A stretch of 8,004 bases of DNA, from the NCBI GenBank assembly GCA_024645145.1, contig JAHEGL010000086.1:1-8004 (forward strand). Reading direction: 5' to 3'. Made by a program: the position numbers and the translations under genes. The DNA comes from Planktotalea sp. (GTDB lineage: Bacteria; Pseudomonadota; Alphaproteobacteria; Rhodobacterales; Rhodobacteraceae). Of the stretch, positions 1-7,090 are shown one piece after another; position 1 is the first letter of the stretch; the number at the start of each line of letters is the position of its first letter. A model generated the notes under the pieces. It was not told the origin of the DNA, made no database searches, and saw only the letters and a program-made list of their open reading frames with translations.

Positions 1-927
1 ATGGGACAGCGTATGCTTGAGAATATGTCGCTTCACCCAGAATTTGCTGTCAGTGCAATTTGGGACCCAGATCCGATCGCCTGTGGAACCGCCAAAAAAA
101 TGGCTCCCACAGCACATCGAACGCTAAGTGCTGAAGATGCCATTGCACATGCCGATCTTGTCTATCTTGCCTGCCCGCCAGCGCCGCGCAAGGCCTATGC
201 GATTGCTGCCGCGCAACAAGGCAAAGCCGTTTTCCTTGAGAAACCTCTGGGCATTGACGTGGACGAAAGCCGCGAAATGGTCACGGCGCTTAAAGCTTTG
301 GGCGTGCCTGCTGCTGTCAACTTCACACAAGCCGCCGGCGCCCCTTTGCGAGACGTGTCCGATGCAATCGCAACAGGCGCGTTGGGTCATCTCTTGGGCG
401 TTGATATCATCGTGACTTACGCAAATTGGCCGCGCGAATGGCAAAAGGCGGCAGACTGGCTCCGTTTTCGCGATGAGGGCGGCATGACCCGTGAGGTGAT
501 CTCGCATTTCTTGTTCTTTAGTGAACGTGTTCTTGGACCTTTGGAATTGATCTGGGCGCATTCGACTTACCCAGAACAGTCGAACTTGTGCGAAACCCAT
601 GTTGCAGCGCGATTAATAAACGCCGAAGGGCTACCTGTGACGCTTATGGGCAGTGTCGGCGGTGCGCAGCCTGACAGACAAGAAGTCACCATCAAAGGTT
701 CAAAAACCAGCCGACGTATTTCCAACTTTTCGAATGACGCCGTATCCTCGGGCGGTGATTTCATACCAACTGGAGACACACCAGCCGATCCTAGAACCAC
801 CGGCTTGAAAGCCCAATTGGATCACCTCGCGCTATGCTTACAGGGCAAACCGAACCGCTTGGCAACATTGGATGAAGCGTTGAGAGTGCAAGTTTTGATT
901 GAAACGATCTTGGCCGAAAGTCAGTAG
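1..927 (+). CDS. Gfo/Idh/MocA-family NAD(P)-dependent oxidoreductase, 5' end cut by window
   Basis: Probable cytoplasmic dehydrogenase of the Gfo/Idh/MocA family, which mostly oxidises or reduces sugars, inositols and related polyols with NAD(P). The frame is open from the first base and 308 residues are visible. The visible N-terminus (MGQRMLEN) looks like the end of the Rossmann GxGxxG loop, so roughly 10-20 residues including the true start lie left of the window and the ATG at position 1 is internal. Acidic residues of the ribose-binding strand appear in WDPDP (residues 21-25), followed by YLACPP (55-60) and the family hallmark EKPLG (80-84) with the catalytic/cofactor Lys81. The GG...EVISHF segment (160-170) carries His169, at the usual catalytic-His position of the C-terminal substrate domain. 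It ends 16 bp before the amidase gene and is probably co-transcribed with it. The family is secure. The substrate is unknown, and its role in an amide-catabolism cluster is inferred from position only. Confidence 0.9.
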   Translation: MGQRMLENMSLHPEFAVSAIWDPDPIACGTAKKMAPTAHRTLSAEDAIAHADLVYLACPPAPRKAYAIAAAQQGKAVFLEKPLGIDVDESREMVTALKALGVPAAVNFTQAAGAPLRDVSDAIATGALGHLLGVDIIVTYANWPREWQKAADWLRFRDEGGMTREVISHFLFFSERVLGPLELIWAHSTYPEQSNLCETHVAARLINAEGLPVTLMGSVGGAQPDRQEVTIKGSKTSRRISNFSNDAVSSGGDFIPTGDTPADPRTTGLKAQLDHLALCLQGKPNRLATLDEALRVQVLIETILAESQ

Positions 928-930
928 ATC

Positions 931-935
931 GAGGA
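931..935 (+). promoter_or_regulatory. Ribosome binding site of the amidase gene
   Basis: GAGGA lies 8 nt before the ATG at 944. It decides for that start over the in-frame ATG at 899, which lies inside the upstream oxidoreductase gene and would add 15 residues unlike the family N-terminus. Confidence 0.7.
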
Positions 936-943
936 CGTACGCT

Positions 944-1885
944 ATGACACATCAAACATTGAACGCATCGACTGAAACTTGCCATTGGGGCTATTTCGAC
1001 GCAACGCTCGCGCCGGTAATGACAATAGAAAGTGGCGCCGAGATTACAATCGACACCATTTCCGGCGGCCCCCAGAATTTACCCAGCTTCGGCTTCCAAG
1101 TTCCGCCGGAGCTTCTTGAATTACATGCTGCTGGCGTTCCTGCGATGCCGGGTCACATTCTAACGGGTCCCGTCGCCGTTTCAGGTGCTTTGCCCGGTGA
1201 TGTCTTGCAAGTTGACATATTGGACGTGTCGCTGCGCCAAGACTGGGGATTCAACTTCTTTGGTCCGTTGAAAGGCACGCTGCCAAACGATTTCCCCAAC
1301 CAACACCAAACCATCATCCCGCTTGATGCAAAGCGTGGTATCGCAACATTGCCTTGGGGGTTAGAATTAGAGCTTTCCCCCTTTTTTGGTGTGATGGGCG
1401 TCGCGCCGCCCCCAGCTTGGGGCCGCATTTCAACGATTGAACCTAGGGTTCATGGTGGCAATCTCGACAATAAAGAACTGATTGCGGGCACAACACTTTA
1501 TCTGCCTGTCTTTGCTGAAGGCGCGTTATTTTCATGTGGCGATGGTCACGGTGCGCAAGGCGATGGCGAAGTCTGCGTCACGGCGATCGAAACTGCGCTG
1601 CGCGGACGGTTTCGCCTCACAGTTCTAAAAGACAAGGGGCTCAGCTATCCACAAGCAGAGACCACAACCCATTACATCACGATGGGCATGGCACCTGACC
1701 TTGAGGTCTGCGTTGAGATGGCTTTGCGTGATATGATCACACTTGTTTCCCAACGTGCCGGCATCAGCGCTGAAGACGCCTATATGCTGTGTAGCTTGGC
1801 TGGTGATTTGCGTATCACACAGACGGTCAATCGTGAAAAAGGCGTCCACATGATGATGGCGAAACACTTGATTGACGGGCTTTGA
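944..1885 (+). CDS. Acetamidase/formamidase-family amidohydrolase (FmdA/AmdA)
   Basis: Predicted 313-residue cytoplasmic amidohydrolase that cleaves short aliphatic amides (formamide, acetamide or similar) to ammonia and the carboxylate. The family signatures are present in order: GPVAVSGALPGD (75-86), FGVMGVAPP (148-156), GGNLDNKELIAGTTLYLPVF (171-190), and the acidic, His-containing GDGHGAQGDGEV motif (199-210), where most members read GDGHAAQGDGEV. The C-terminal part (about 260-310) with LAGDLRITQTVN is also family-typical. Length matches the roughly 300-residue bacterial branch rather than the roughly 400-residue formamidases of Methylophilus type. I chose ATG 944 because a GAGGA ribosome site precedes it and it clears the upstream stop. 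It sits 16 bp after the oxidoreductase and 42 bp before the GGT-family gene, suggesting one operon. There is no signal peptide. The family call is firm. The true substrate may instead be a pathway-specific amide. Confidence 0.92.
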   Translation: MTHQTLNASTETCHWGYFDATLAPVMTIESGAEITIDTISGGPQNLPSFGFQVPPELLELHAAGVPAMPGHILTGPVAVSGALPGDVLQVDILDVSLRQDWGFNFFGPLKGTLPNDFPNQHQTIIPLDAKRGIATLPWGLELELSPFFGVMGVAPPPAWGRISTIEPRVHGGNLDNKELIAGTTLYLPVFAEGALFSCGDGHGAQGDGEVCVTAIETALRGRFRLTVLKDKGLSYPQAETTTHYITMGMAPDLEVCVEMALRDMITLVSQRAGISAEDAYMLCSLAGDLRITQTVNREKGVHMMMAKHLIDGL

Positions 1886-1927
1886 ACGCACTTCAATCCA
1901 ACACATAACTTGAAAGAAAGTAGTCTC

Positions 1928-3523
1928 ATGGAATTTCGTGCGAACCATCACTACCCATCGCGTCGCTCAGCAGTTTTCGCAGATAACATGGTTGCAACGT
2001 CCCATCCTTTGGCCGCGCAAGCAGGTCTGACGATGCTCAAGCGCGGCGGCAATGCGGTGGATGCAGCGATTGCCACAGCGATTACACTAACCCTTGTCGA
2101 ACCCTCCGGAAACGGCGTTGGATCTGACGCCTTTGCAATTGTCTGGGATGGAAAAGAATTGCATGGCCTCAACGCCTCAGGACGCTCCCCCGCGGCTTGG
2201 ACACCAGAGCGATTTGCACAGCACAAAGAAATGCCATTCCGAGGCTGGGAAAGCGTGACAGTACCCGGAGCCGTCTCCGCTTGGGTGGCATTGTCAGACC
2301 GGTTTGGCGCTTTGCCATTTAGCGAGCTGTTTGAACCAGCGATCGATTACGCGCAAAACGGTTTTATCGTGACGCCCGTGATTGCCCAACTTTGGCAGCG
2401 CGCCGCCGTTGAACTTGGCGAATATCCGGGGTTTGCAGAAGCCTTTTTGCCCAACGGCCACCCCCCAAAAACAGGCGAGCGGTTCATAAACAAGCCCTTA
2501 GCCAAGACCTTTAAGCAAATTGCAGATACAAAGGGCGAGGCGTTTTACAAAGGGCCCTTGGCCCAAACGATCTGTGATTTTGCAACGCAACATGGCGCCG
2601 CTCTTGCGCTTGAAGACATGGCCGCACACAAGCCAGATTGGTGCGGCACCATTGCTCAAAAATTTGATGATGTGGAGCTGCATGAAATCCCGCCAAACGG
2701 TCAGGGGATCGCGGCACTTATGGCGCTAGGCATTTTATCCCACACATCTGTTCGAGAGCTTGACGCCGATGACCCACGCGCGTTTCATCTTCAGATTGAA
2801 GCCATCAAGCTTGCCCTAGTGGATGTTGAAAATTTTGTCGCTGATCCCGAACATATGACAGATGTGTCAGCGTCTGATCTTTTGAATGAAACCTACCTCG
2901 CGACCCGCGCGGCTCTGATCGATCCAGACAAGGCGCAAGACTTTAATATTGGAGCGCCCAAAAATGGTGGCACGGTCTATCTGAGCGCCGCAGACGCGTC
3001 TGGCATGATGGTATCGTTCATTCAGTCGAATTATGCGGGATTTGGCTCTGGCGTTGTCGTGCCGGGCACTGGCATCGCTCTTCAGAATCGCGGTGCCGGT
3101 TTCTCGACAGATCCAAGCAATCAAAATTGCGTCGGGCCAAACAAGCGACCATTCCAAACGATCATTCCGGGTTTTTTAAAAGGGCCAAACGGCCCAATCA
3201 TGAGCTTTGGTGTGATGGGCGGCCCAATGCAGGCCCAAGGGCATGTGCAAATGGTACTGCGCACCCAACTTTGGAAACAGGATCCGCAAATGGCGGTTGA
3301 TGCACCGCGCTGGCGATTTGTCAAAGGGTTGAGCGTCGCGTGTGAAGATACGATGCCCAGCGCAACAATTACGGCGCTGTCTGCAATGGGACACGAGATC
3401 TCGCTTGAATCCCCTGACAACGCCTTTGGCTTTGGCGGTGCGCAGTTAATTTGTCGGCTCGATGATCGAGGATATGCCGCCGGTTCAGACCCGCGCAAAG
3501 ACGGTGCCGCAATGGGCTTTTAA
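1928..3523 (+). CDS. Gamma-glutamyltransferase-family Ntn-hydrolase, cytoplasmic YwrD/HpxW-like
   Basis: 531-residue precursor of an N-terminal-nucleophile hydrolase. Members self-cleave to expose a Thr that attacks an amide bond. The nucleophile is read as Thr349 in NGGTVYLSAAD, giving a large subunit of about 348 and a small one of about 183 residues. Supporting segments are the N-terminal GGNAVDAAIA block, Arg86 in NASGR, PPNGQGI (255-261), SNYAGFGSGVVVPGTG just after the Thr, and GVMGGPMQAQGH with the oxyanion-hole pair Gly431-Gly432. No signal peptide is visible, unlike periplasmic Ggt. The Ser-Ser pair that holds the gamma-glutamyl group in E. coli Ggt (KRPLSS) is Gln410-Thr411 here (KRPFQT). 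True glutathione hydrolase/transpeptidase activity is therefore doubtful. The oxamate amidohydrolase HpxW belongs to this same family and is a closer conceptual model. ATG 1928 is preferred over an upstream in-frame TTG at 1910 because a purine-rich GAAAG lies 7 nt before it. Confidence 0.88.
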   Translation: MEFRANHHYPSRRSAVFADNMVATSHPLAAQAGLTMLKRGGNAVDAAIATAITLTLVEPSGNGVGSDAFAIVWDGKELHGLNASGRSPAAWTPERFAQHKEMPFRGWESVTVPGAVSAWVALSDRFGALPFSELFEPAIDYAQNGFIVTPVIAQLWQRAAVELGEYPGFAEAFLPNGHPPKTGERFINKPLAKTFKQIADTKGEAFYKGPLAQTICDFATQHGAALALEDMAAHKPDWCGTIAQKFDDVELHEIPPNGQGIAALMALGILSHTSVRELDADDPRAFHLQIEAIKLALVDVENFVADPEHMTDVSASDLLNETYLATRAALIDPDKAQDFNIGAPKNGGTVYLSAADASGMMVSFIQSNYAGFGSGVVVPGTGIALQNRGAGFSTDPSNQNCVGPNKRPFQTIIPGFLKGPNGPIMSFGVMGGPMQAQGHVQMVLRTQLWKQDPQMAVDAPRWRFVKGLSVACEDTMPSATITALSAMGHEISLESPDNAFGFGGAQLICRLDDRGYAAGSDPRKDGAAMGF

Positions 3524-3549
3524 TGCACGATCTCAGTCTTGTTAGAAAC
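3524..3549. other. Convergent intergenic junction
   Basis: The only gap between the two opposing operons, 26 bp from the TAA of the GGT-family gene to the stop of the lyase gene. I see no inverted repeat or T-run inside it. A short GC stem (GCGGCG, 7-nt loop, CGCCGC; 3560-3578) lies just inside the lyase gene but has no following T-tract. Transcripts from both sides probably overlap at their 3' ends. Confidence 0.7.
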
Positions 3550-4413
3550 TCACTCGTCAGCGGCGTATCGCGCGCCGCGTTCCAATTGTTCTTTCGTGCC
3601 GATCACATCGTTTAAACTATCAAAATCGAACATGCGCTCTGCAAACGGTTTGTTCGATCCACTGCTTAGCAAGCTTTGATAATAGTCTTTCGCGGTACGC
3701 GCCAATGCACGCACAATCCCGCCTGGGAAAATAACGATTGAAAACCCTTTTTTTTCTAGATCATCAGCGCCCGTAATCGGTGTCGCGCCCCCTTCCACCA
3801 TATTCGCGAGTAACGGGATACGTGCTGAAAATTGCGTTCCTATGGTTTCAAGTTGCGCGCGCGTCTGTGGGGCCTCAATAAACAACACGTCAGCACCTGC
3901 TTCAATATAGGTCTGCGCACGATCAAGAGCCGCAGAAAACCCCTCCACGGCGATAGCGTCGGTGCGCGCAATGATCAAAGTGTCTTCACTTGCGCGCGCA
4001 TCAGCCATTGCAGCAATCTTGCCCGCCATTTCAGCGCTTGAGATCAGCGCTTTATCTGCAAGGTGCCCGCACCGCTTGGGATAGGTTTGATCCTCTAGCT
4101 GCAAAGCCGAAGCACCCGCACGCTCATAAACTCGCATCGTGCGTTGTGTGTTCAGCGCGTTTCCAAACCCTGTGTCCGCATCAATAATCACAGGCAAAGG
4201 CGTGCGGTCGGCAATCAGCGCCATTGTGTCCGCCATCTCGCTTGCCGTGCTGAGCCCTATGTCCGGGCGGCCTAACCGCGTATAGGCTACTGCGGCCCCG
4301 CTTAGATAAAGCGCCTCAAACCCGGCATCGGTAGCCAGTGCCGCGCTCAAGCCATCATAAACACCAGGGGCCATCAAAATCTTGTTGCTTTGCAAACGGG
4401 TTTTCAAGCTCAT
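3550..4413 (-). CDS. Isocitrate lyase/PEP mutase-superfamily C-C lyase (methylisocitrate/dimethylmalate lyase-like)
   Basis: 287-residue (beta/alpha)8-barrel enzyme of the isocitrate lyase/phosphoenolpyruvate mutase superfamily. These enzymes cleave a C-C bond of 2-hydroxy di- or tricarboxylates through an Mg2+-bound enolate, or rearrange phosphonates. The Mg2+/substrate motif DADTGFG is at residues 78-84, followed by QLEDQTYP (105-112) and the catalytic-loop motif KRCGH (113-117) with Cys115. Cys-containing KRCGH/KKCGH marks the lyase branch (isocitrate, 2-methylisocitrate, 2,3-dimethylmalate lyases, oxaloacetate hydrolase). PEP mutases and PA4872-type oxaloacetate decarboxylases lack it. 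Length is near that of PrpB. No prpC/prpD neighbours are visible, so propionate metabolism is not indicated. Start ATG 4413 overlaps the stop of the isochorismatase-fold gene (ATGA) and has GGAGGG 6 nt upstream. It is the last gene of its operon, consistent with a late step yielding pyruvate, succinate or similar. Exact substrate unknown. Confidence 0.88.
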   Translation of the reverse strand: MSLKTRLQSNKILMAPGVYDGLSAALATDAGFEALYLSGAAVAYTRLGRPDIGLSTASEMADTMALIADRTPLPVIIDADTGFGNALNTQRTMRVYERAGASALQLEDQTYPKRCGHLADKALISSAEMAGKIAAMADARASEDTLIIARTDAIAVEGFSAALDRAQTYIEAGADVLFIEAPQTRAQLETIGTQFSARIPLLANMVEGGATPITGADDLEKKGFSIVIFPGGIVRALARTAKDYYQSLLSSGSNKPFAERMFDFDSLNDVIGTKEQLERGARYAADE

Positions 4414-5030
4414 GCTGCACCCTCCAACCATTTTTGCGCATCTGCACAACTTATCTGATGTGTGACCGTCCCAAGCGATAAGAGCGTCGCATCATGAACG
4501 TCTTGGTTGAAAGCCGCGCATCCATCAGTGAGCATGACCGTTTCGATATTACGCAGATGTGCGTCGCGCAGGGTCGAGGCAACACCGCCATTGGTAACGA
4601 TCCCGCAGACAATCAGGTTTTCCACCCCAACAGCGCGCATGATGTATTCAAGGCGCGTTTGGTAAAAGGCAGAATAAGCAACCTTTTCCACAACAAAATC
4701 CGCTGGATGTAAGGTGTCCACAACCGTGTGGCCAAACGACCCTGGCGCAAAGTCGCCTTTGCCAAGAAAGGGTCGCAGCTCTTTCAAGTGTGGCGCAATC
4801 AATGGCGCGCCGTCGCAGTCTGGCACCAAGGTAAACTGCGCAGAGAAATAGCGCCCCCCCTGCGCGCGCAACGCCGCGATCAAAGGTGCCACCCGATCAG
4901 GTAAAGCAGCAATCGAGGCCACTGATTGACCTGCCCTGCCATAAGCTCCCTCAGGGTGTATAAAGTCGTTTTGCAGATCAATACTGAGCAAGGCTGTACG
5001 GGACAAATCCCAATTTCTTGGGTCACTCAT
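4410..5030 (-). CDS. Isochorismatase-fold hydrolase with Gly at the nucleophile position
   Basis: 206-residue cytoplasmic protein of the isochorismatase-like (cysteine hydrolase) fold. Members include N-carbamoylsarcosine amidohydrolase, ureidoacrylate, biuret and maleamate amidohydrolases, nicotinamidases, and true isochorismatases. The catalytic Asp is Asp18 in LLSIDLQNDF and the catalytic Lys is Lys116 in VVEKVAYSAFYQT. The third position, normally Cys in a T-N-x-C-V-x-S-T-x-R-D-A context, reads TNGGVASTLRDA, so Gly149 (codon GGT) replaces Cys. The remaining Cys residues near it (Cys142, Cys171) do not align with the nucleophile. EntB/PhzD-type isochorismatases, which cleave a vinyl ether without a Cys thioester, also have Gly there. 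The gene lies between hyuA-like and lyase genes with 4-bp ATGA overlaps on both sides. The fold is certain. Amidase activity is doubtful, and a non-amide hydrolysis or an unrecognised mechanism is possible. Confidence 0.88.
   Translation of the reverse strand: MSDPRNWDLSRTALLSIDLQNDFIHPEGAYGRAGQSVASIAALPDRVAPLIAALRAQGGRYFSAQFTLVPDCDGAPLIAPHLKELRPFLGKGDFAPGSFGHTVVDTLHPADFVVEKVAYSAFYQTRLEYIMRAVGVENLIVCGIVTNGGVASTLRDAHLRNIETVMLTDGCAAFNQDVHDATLLSLGTVTHQISCADAQKWLEGAA
4420..4425 (-). promoter_or_regulatory. Ribosome binding site of the lyase gene
   Basis: On the minus strand GGAGGG lies 6 nt before ATG 4413, inside the last codons of the upstream gene. It fixes the start at MSLKTRL rather than at longer in-frame Met codons that lie within the neighbouring gene. 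Confidence 0.75.
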
Positions 5031-7090
5031 AACGCCACCTTTTGTGTCTCGATAATCGTATTGCCGAAGGCATCAACGCGCCCTTGCAGGTCAGGCTCAA
5101 TTAGCACTGTCGTATCGGGCTGTGTGAGAATTGCCGGGCCTTTGATCACGGTGTCGACGGGCAAATTTAGGCGGTCATAAATTGCAGTTTCATGCCACTT
5201 TGTGCCGAAATGTACGCGGCGATGCGAAACCGCTTCAACACGCCCCCCCCCATTTGGTGCCAAGGTCGCGAGATCAAACTTGGGTCTTTTGCCGGTCACC
5301 GCACTGCGCAGGTTCAAAATACGACGCACGCCGCCGTTGAGCAGACGTCCAAAACTTGCTTGGTAGGCAGCATCGAACGCTGTTTCGATTTGCTCTTTCG
5401 TTGGCACGACAACCTGACCATCAATCACCTCGACAATGATCGGCACGGGCACCGTGTGGGTTTGACCAATATAGGCCATGTCCAACTCAAAACTCAGCTC
5501 GCGGCTGTCAAATTTAGTGCGCGACGCATCAAGCAAGGCCATGCCCTGATCCACATGTGCTTGCATGAAACTGGCAAGTGCATCCGCATCCAGCGTTGTG
5601 ACCAAAGTGTTAATCGTTTGCACGAAGTCCTGTCGCATATCCGCGATGACACACCCCATTGCAGAGGTCACACCAGGGTACCGCGGCACAATCGCGCGCG
5701 CGATCCCGGTCTCTGCAAGCATCGCACCAGCATGAAGCGCGCCACCCCCACCAAACGGCATAAACGCAAAGCGTTTTGGGTCAAATCCACGTTCGATCCC
5801 CACCAAACGGATCGCTCCGGCCATCCGGCTGTTCGCCACAGTTAAAATCGCTTCCGCCGCTTGCAAAGTCGTCAGCCCCAAAGGGCTTGCGACGTGGACA
5901 TCAATCGCATGAGACGCGGCTTCCACATCAAGCCGTTCCAATTTTCCACCAATCGGATCGTCCGGATCAATGCGCCCTAAAACGACATTTGCGTCAGTCA
6001 CTGTAGGGCGATCATTGCCCAAACCATAAGCCACAGGACCGGGGTTAGAACCAGCGCTTTCAGGGCCAATATTCAACAACCCACCCTTGTCGACCCAAGC
6101 AATTGAACCACCGCCAGCACCGATTGTCGTGATCTCAATCATCGGTGCGCGCACAACCATACCAAAATCTATCGACGTTTGTGGTGACAAAATGGATTGG
6201 CCATTGTGGATCAATGACACGTCAAAACTAGTACCCCCCATGTCGCCAGTAATCACATTGTCAAAACCAGCAGACCCAGCAATGTAGCCCGCCGCAATGA
6301 CACCCGCTGCGGGGCCAGACAACGCTGTGCGCACTGGCAATTTACATGCGGTATCAACTGCCATCACGCCACCATTGGATTGCACGATCATGAATTCGCC
6401 ATCAAAGCCGCCATCGCGCAGAGCAGTTTCCAACCGACCCAGATAGCCAGAGATTTCAGGCTGCAAATAGGCATTCAAAGCTGTTGTGGAAAAGCGTTCG
6501 AACTCACGAATTTCCGGAAGAATTTCGTGACTCGCCGAGACATGCGCATTCGGCCAGATGTCACGTACAGCCGCCACGGCCGATGCTTCGTTCGTGGGAT
6601 TGGCATAAGCGTTTGCAAACAAGATCGCGACCGCCGCACACCCATCACGCTGTAATTGTTGCGCAGCATCGCGCACCGCATCTATGTCCACCGGTGTTCG
6701 GATAGAGCCATCCGCTAATGTCCGTTCAGGCACTTCCAAACGGTTGCGCCGATCCACAACAGGGTCAAAATCACCGCGCAAACCCCAAGTACGCGGCCTA
6801 TCGCGACGACGCATTTCCAAAACATCACGCAAGCCGCTCGTACAGATCACGCCTGTCTTGGCACCTTTGCGCTCCAGCAAAGCGTTCGTTCCCGCCGTCG
6901 TGCCATGCACAACCACCGAAACATCACTGAGGTCAGCAACCTCACGTTTGATCCCATCCAAAAAACCGCCCGATTGATCAGGGCGTGTTGTGGGCACTTT
7001 AGCAACCGTGGCTGTGCCCTCGTCTTCATTCAAAACGAATACATCTGTAAATGTGCCGCCAACATCGACACCAATCATACGCTTGCTCAT
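5027..7090 (-). CDS. hyuA: Hydantoinase/oxoprolinase family subunit A (HyuA-like, ATP-binding)
   Basis: 687-residue alpha-type subunit of the ATP-dependent hydantoinase/5-oxoprolinase family, which also includes acetone and acetophenone carboxylase subunits. It activates a carbonyl or lactam oxygen by phosphorylation, and the partner HyuB completes ring opening. The ASKHA-type phosphate-1 loop is IGVDVGGTFTDVF (residues 6-18). HGTTAGTNALLERKGA follows, then SGPAAGV, the phosphate-2 motif GDMGGTSFDV (Asp283 to Asp290 core), GAGGGSIAWVD, PGPVAYG...PTVTDANVVLGR, and the C-terminal half with GFDPKRFAFMPFGGGGALHA. Length is normal for the family. Start ATG 7090 (MSKRMIGVD) overlaps the hyuB-like stop as ATGA, with GAGG 7 nt upstream. 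Longer in-frame starts lie inside hyuB. The substrate cannot be told from these motifs. Candidates are N-methylhydantoin, 5-oxoproline or another lactam, less likely a ketone. The symbol denotes family, not proven hydantoin use. Confidence 0.93.
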   Translation of the reverse strand: MSKRMIGVDVGGTFTDVFVLNEDEGTATVAKVPTTRPDQSGGFLDGIKREVADLSDVSVVVHGTTAGTNALLERKGAKTGVICTSGLRDVLEMRRRDRPRTWGLRGDFDPVVDRRNRLEVPERTLADGSIRTPVDIDAVRDAAQQLQRDGCAAVAILFANAYANPTNEASAVAAVRDIWPNAHVSASHEILPEIREFERFSTTALNAYLQPEISGYLGRLETALRDGGFDGEFMIVQSNGGVMAVDTACKLPVRTALSGPAAGVIAAGYIAGSAGFDNVITGDMGGTSFDVSLIHNGQSILSPQTSIDFGMVVRAPMIEITTIGAGGGSIAWVDKGGLLNIGPESAGSNPGPVAYGLGNDRPTVTDANVVLGRIDPDDPIGGKLERLDVEAASHAIDVHVASPLGLTTLQAAEAILTVANSRMAGAIRLVGIERGFDPKRFAFMPFGGGGALHAGAMLAETGIARAIVPRYPGVTSAMGCVIADMRQDFVQTINTLVTTLDADALASFMQAHVDQGMALLDASRTKFDSRELSFELDMAYIGQTHTVPVPIIVEVIDGQVVVPTKEQIETAFDAAYQASFGRLLNGGVRRILNLRSAVTGKRPKFDLATLAPNGGGRVEAVSHRRVHFGTKWHETAIYDRLNLPVDTVIKGPAILTQPDTTVLIEPDLQGRVDAFGNTIIETQKVAL
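5035..5043 (-). promoter_or_regulatory. Ribosome binding site of the isochorismatase-fold gene
   Basis: Minus-strand AAAAGGTGG ends 4 nt before ATG 5030 and lies within the last codons of the hyuA-like gene. It supports re-initiation at the ATGA overlap. Confidence 0.6.

Noticed and set aside
1..3. ATG at the first base as the true start of the oxidoreductase
   Set aside because: The residues that follow match the end of the GxGxxG nucleotide-binding loop, so the first beta strand and real start must lie upstream of the window.
124..600. Minus-strand open frame of 158 codons
   Set aside because: Antisense to the oxidoreductase gene, with no family resemblance and no ribosome site I can support.
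3560..3578. GC stem-loop (GCGGCG, 7-nt loop, CGCCGC) as terminator of the plus-strand operon
   Set aside because: Only six base pairs, no T-run after it on the plus strand, and inside the C-terminal coding region of the lyase gene where GC-rich Ala/Arg codons explain it.
3745..3758. Run of eight A followed by GGG on the coding strand of the lyase gene as a programmed frameshift site
   Set aside because: The run encodes Glu-Lys-Lys-Gly in frame, the slippery heptamer phase is not right, and the protein continues normally to a family-typical end.
4410..5030. N-carbamoylsarcosine amidohydrolase assignment for the isochorismatase-fold gene
   Set aside because: Attractive from the neighbouring hyu genes, but that enzyme needs the catalytic Cys, which is Gly149 here.
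5192..5845. Plus-strand open frame of 217 codons
   Set aside because: It lies wholly antisense to the hyuA-like gene, whose protein is clearly family-conserved. The translation is rich in His, Arg and Cys with no recognisable motif, so it is a shadow frame.
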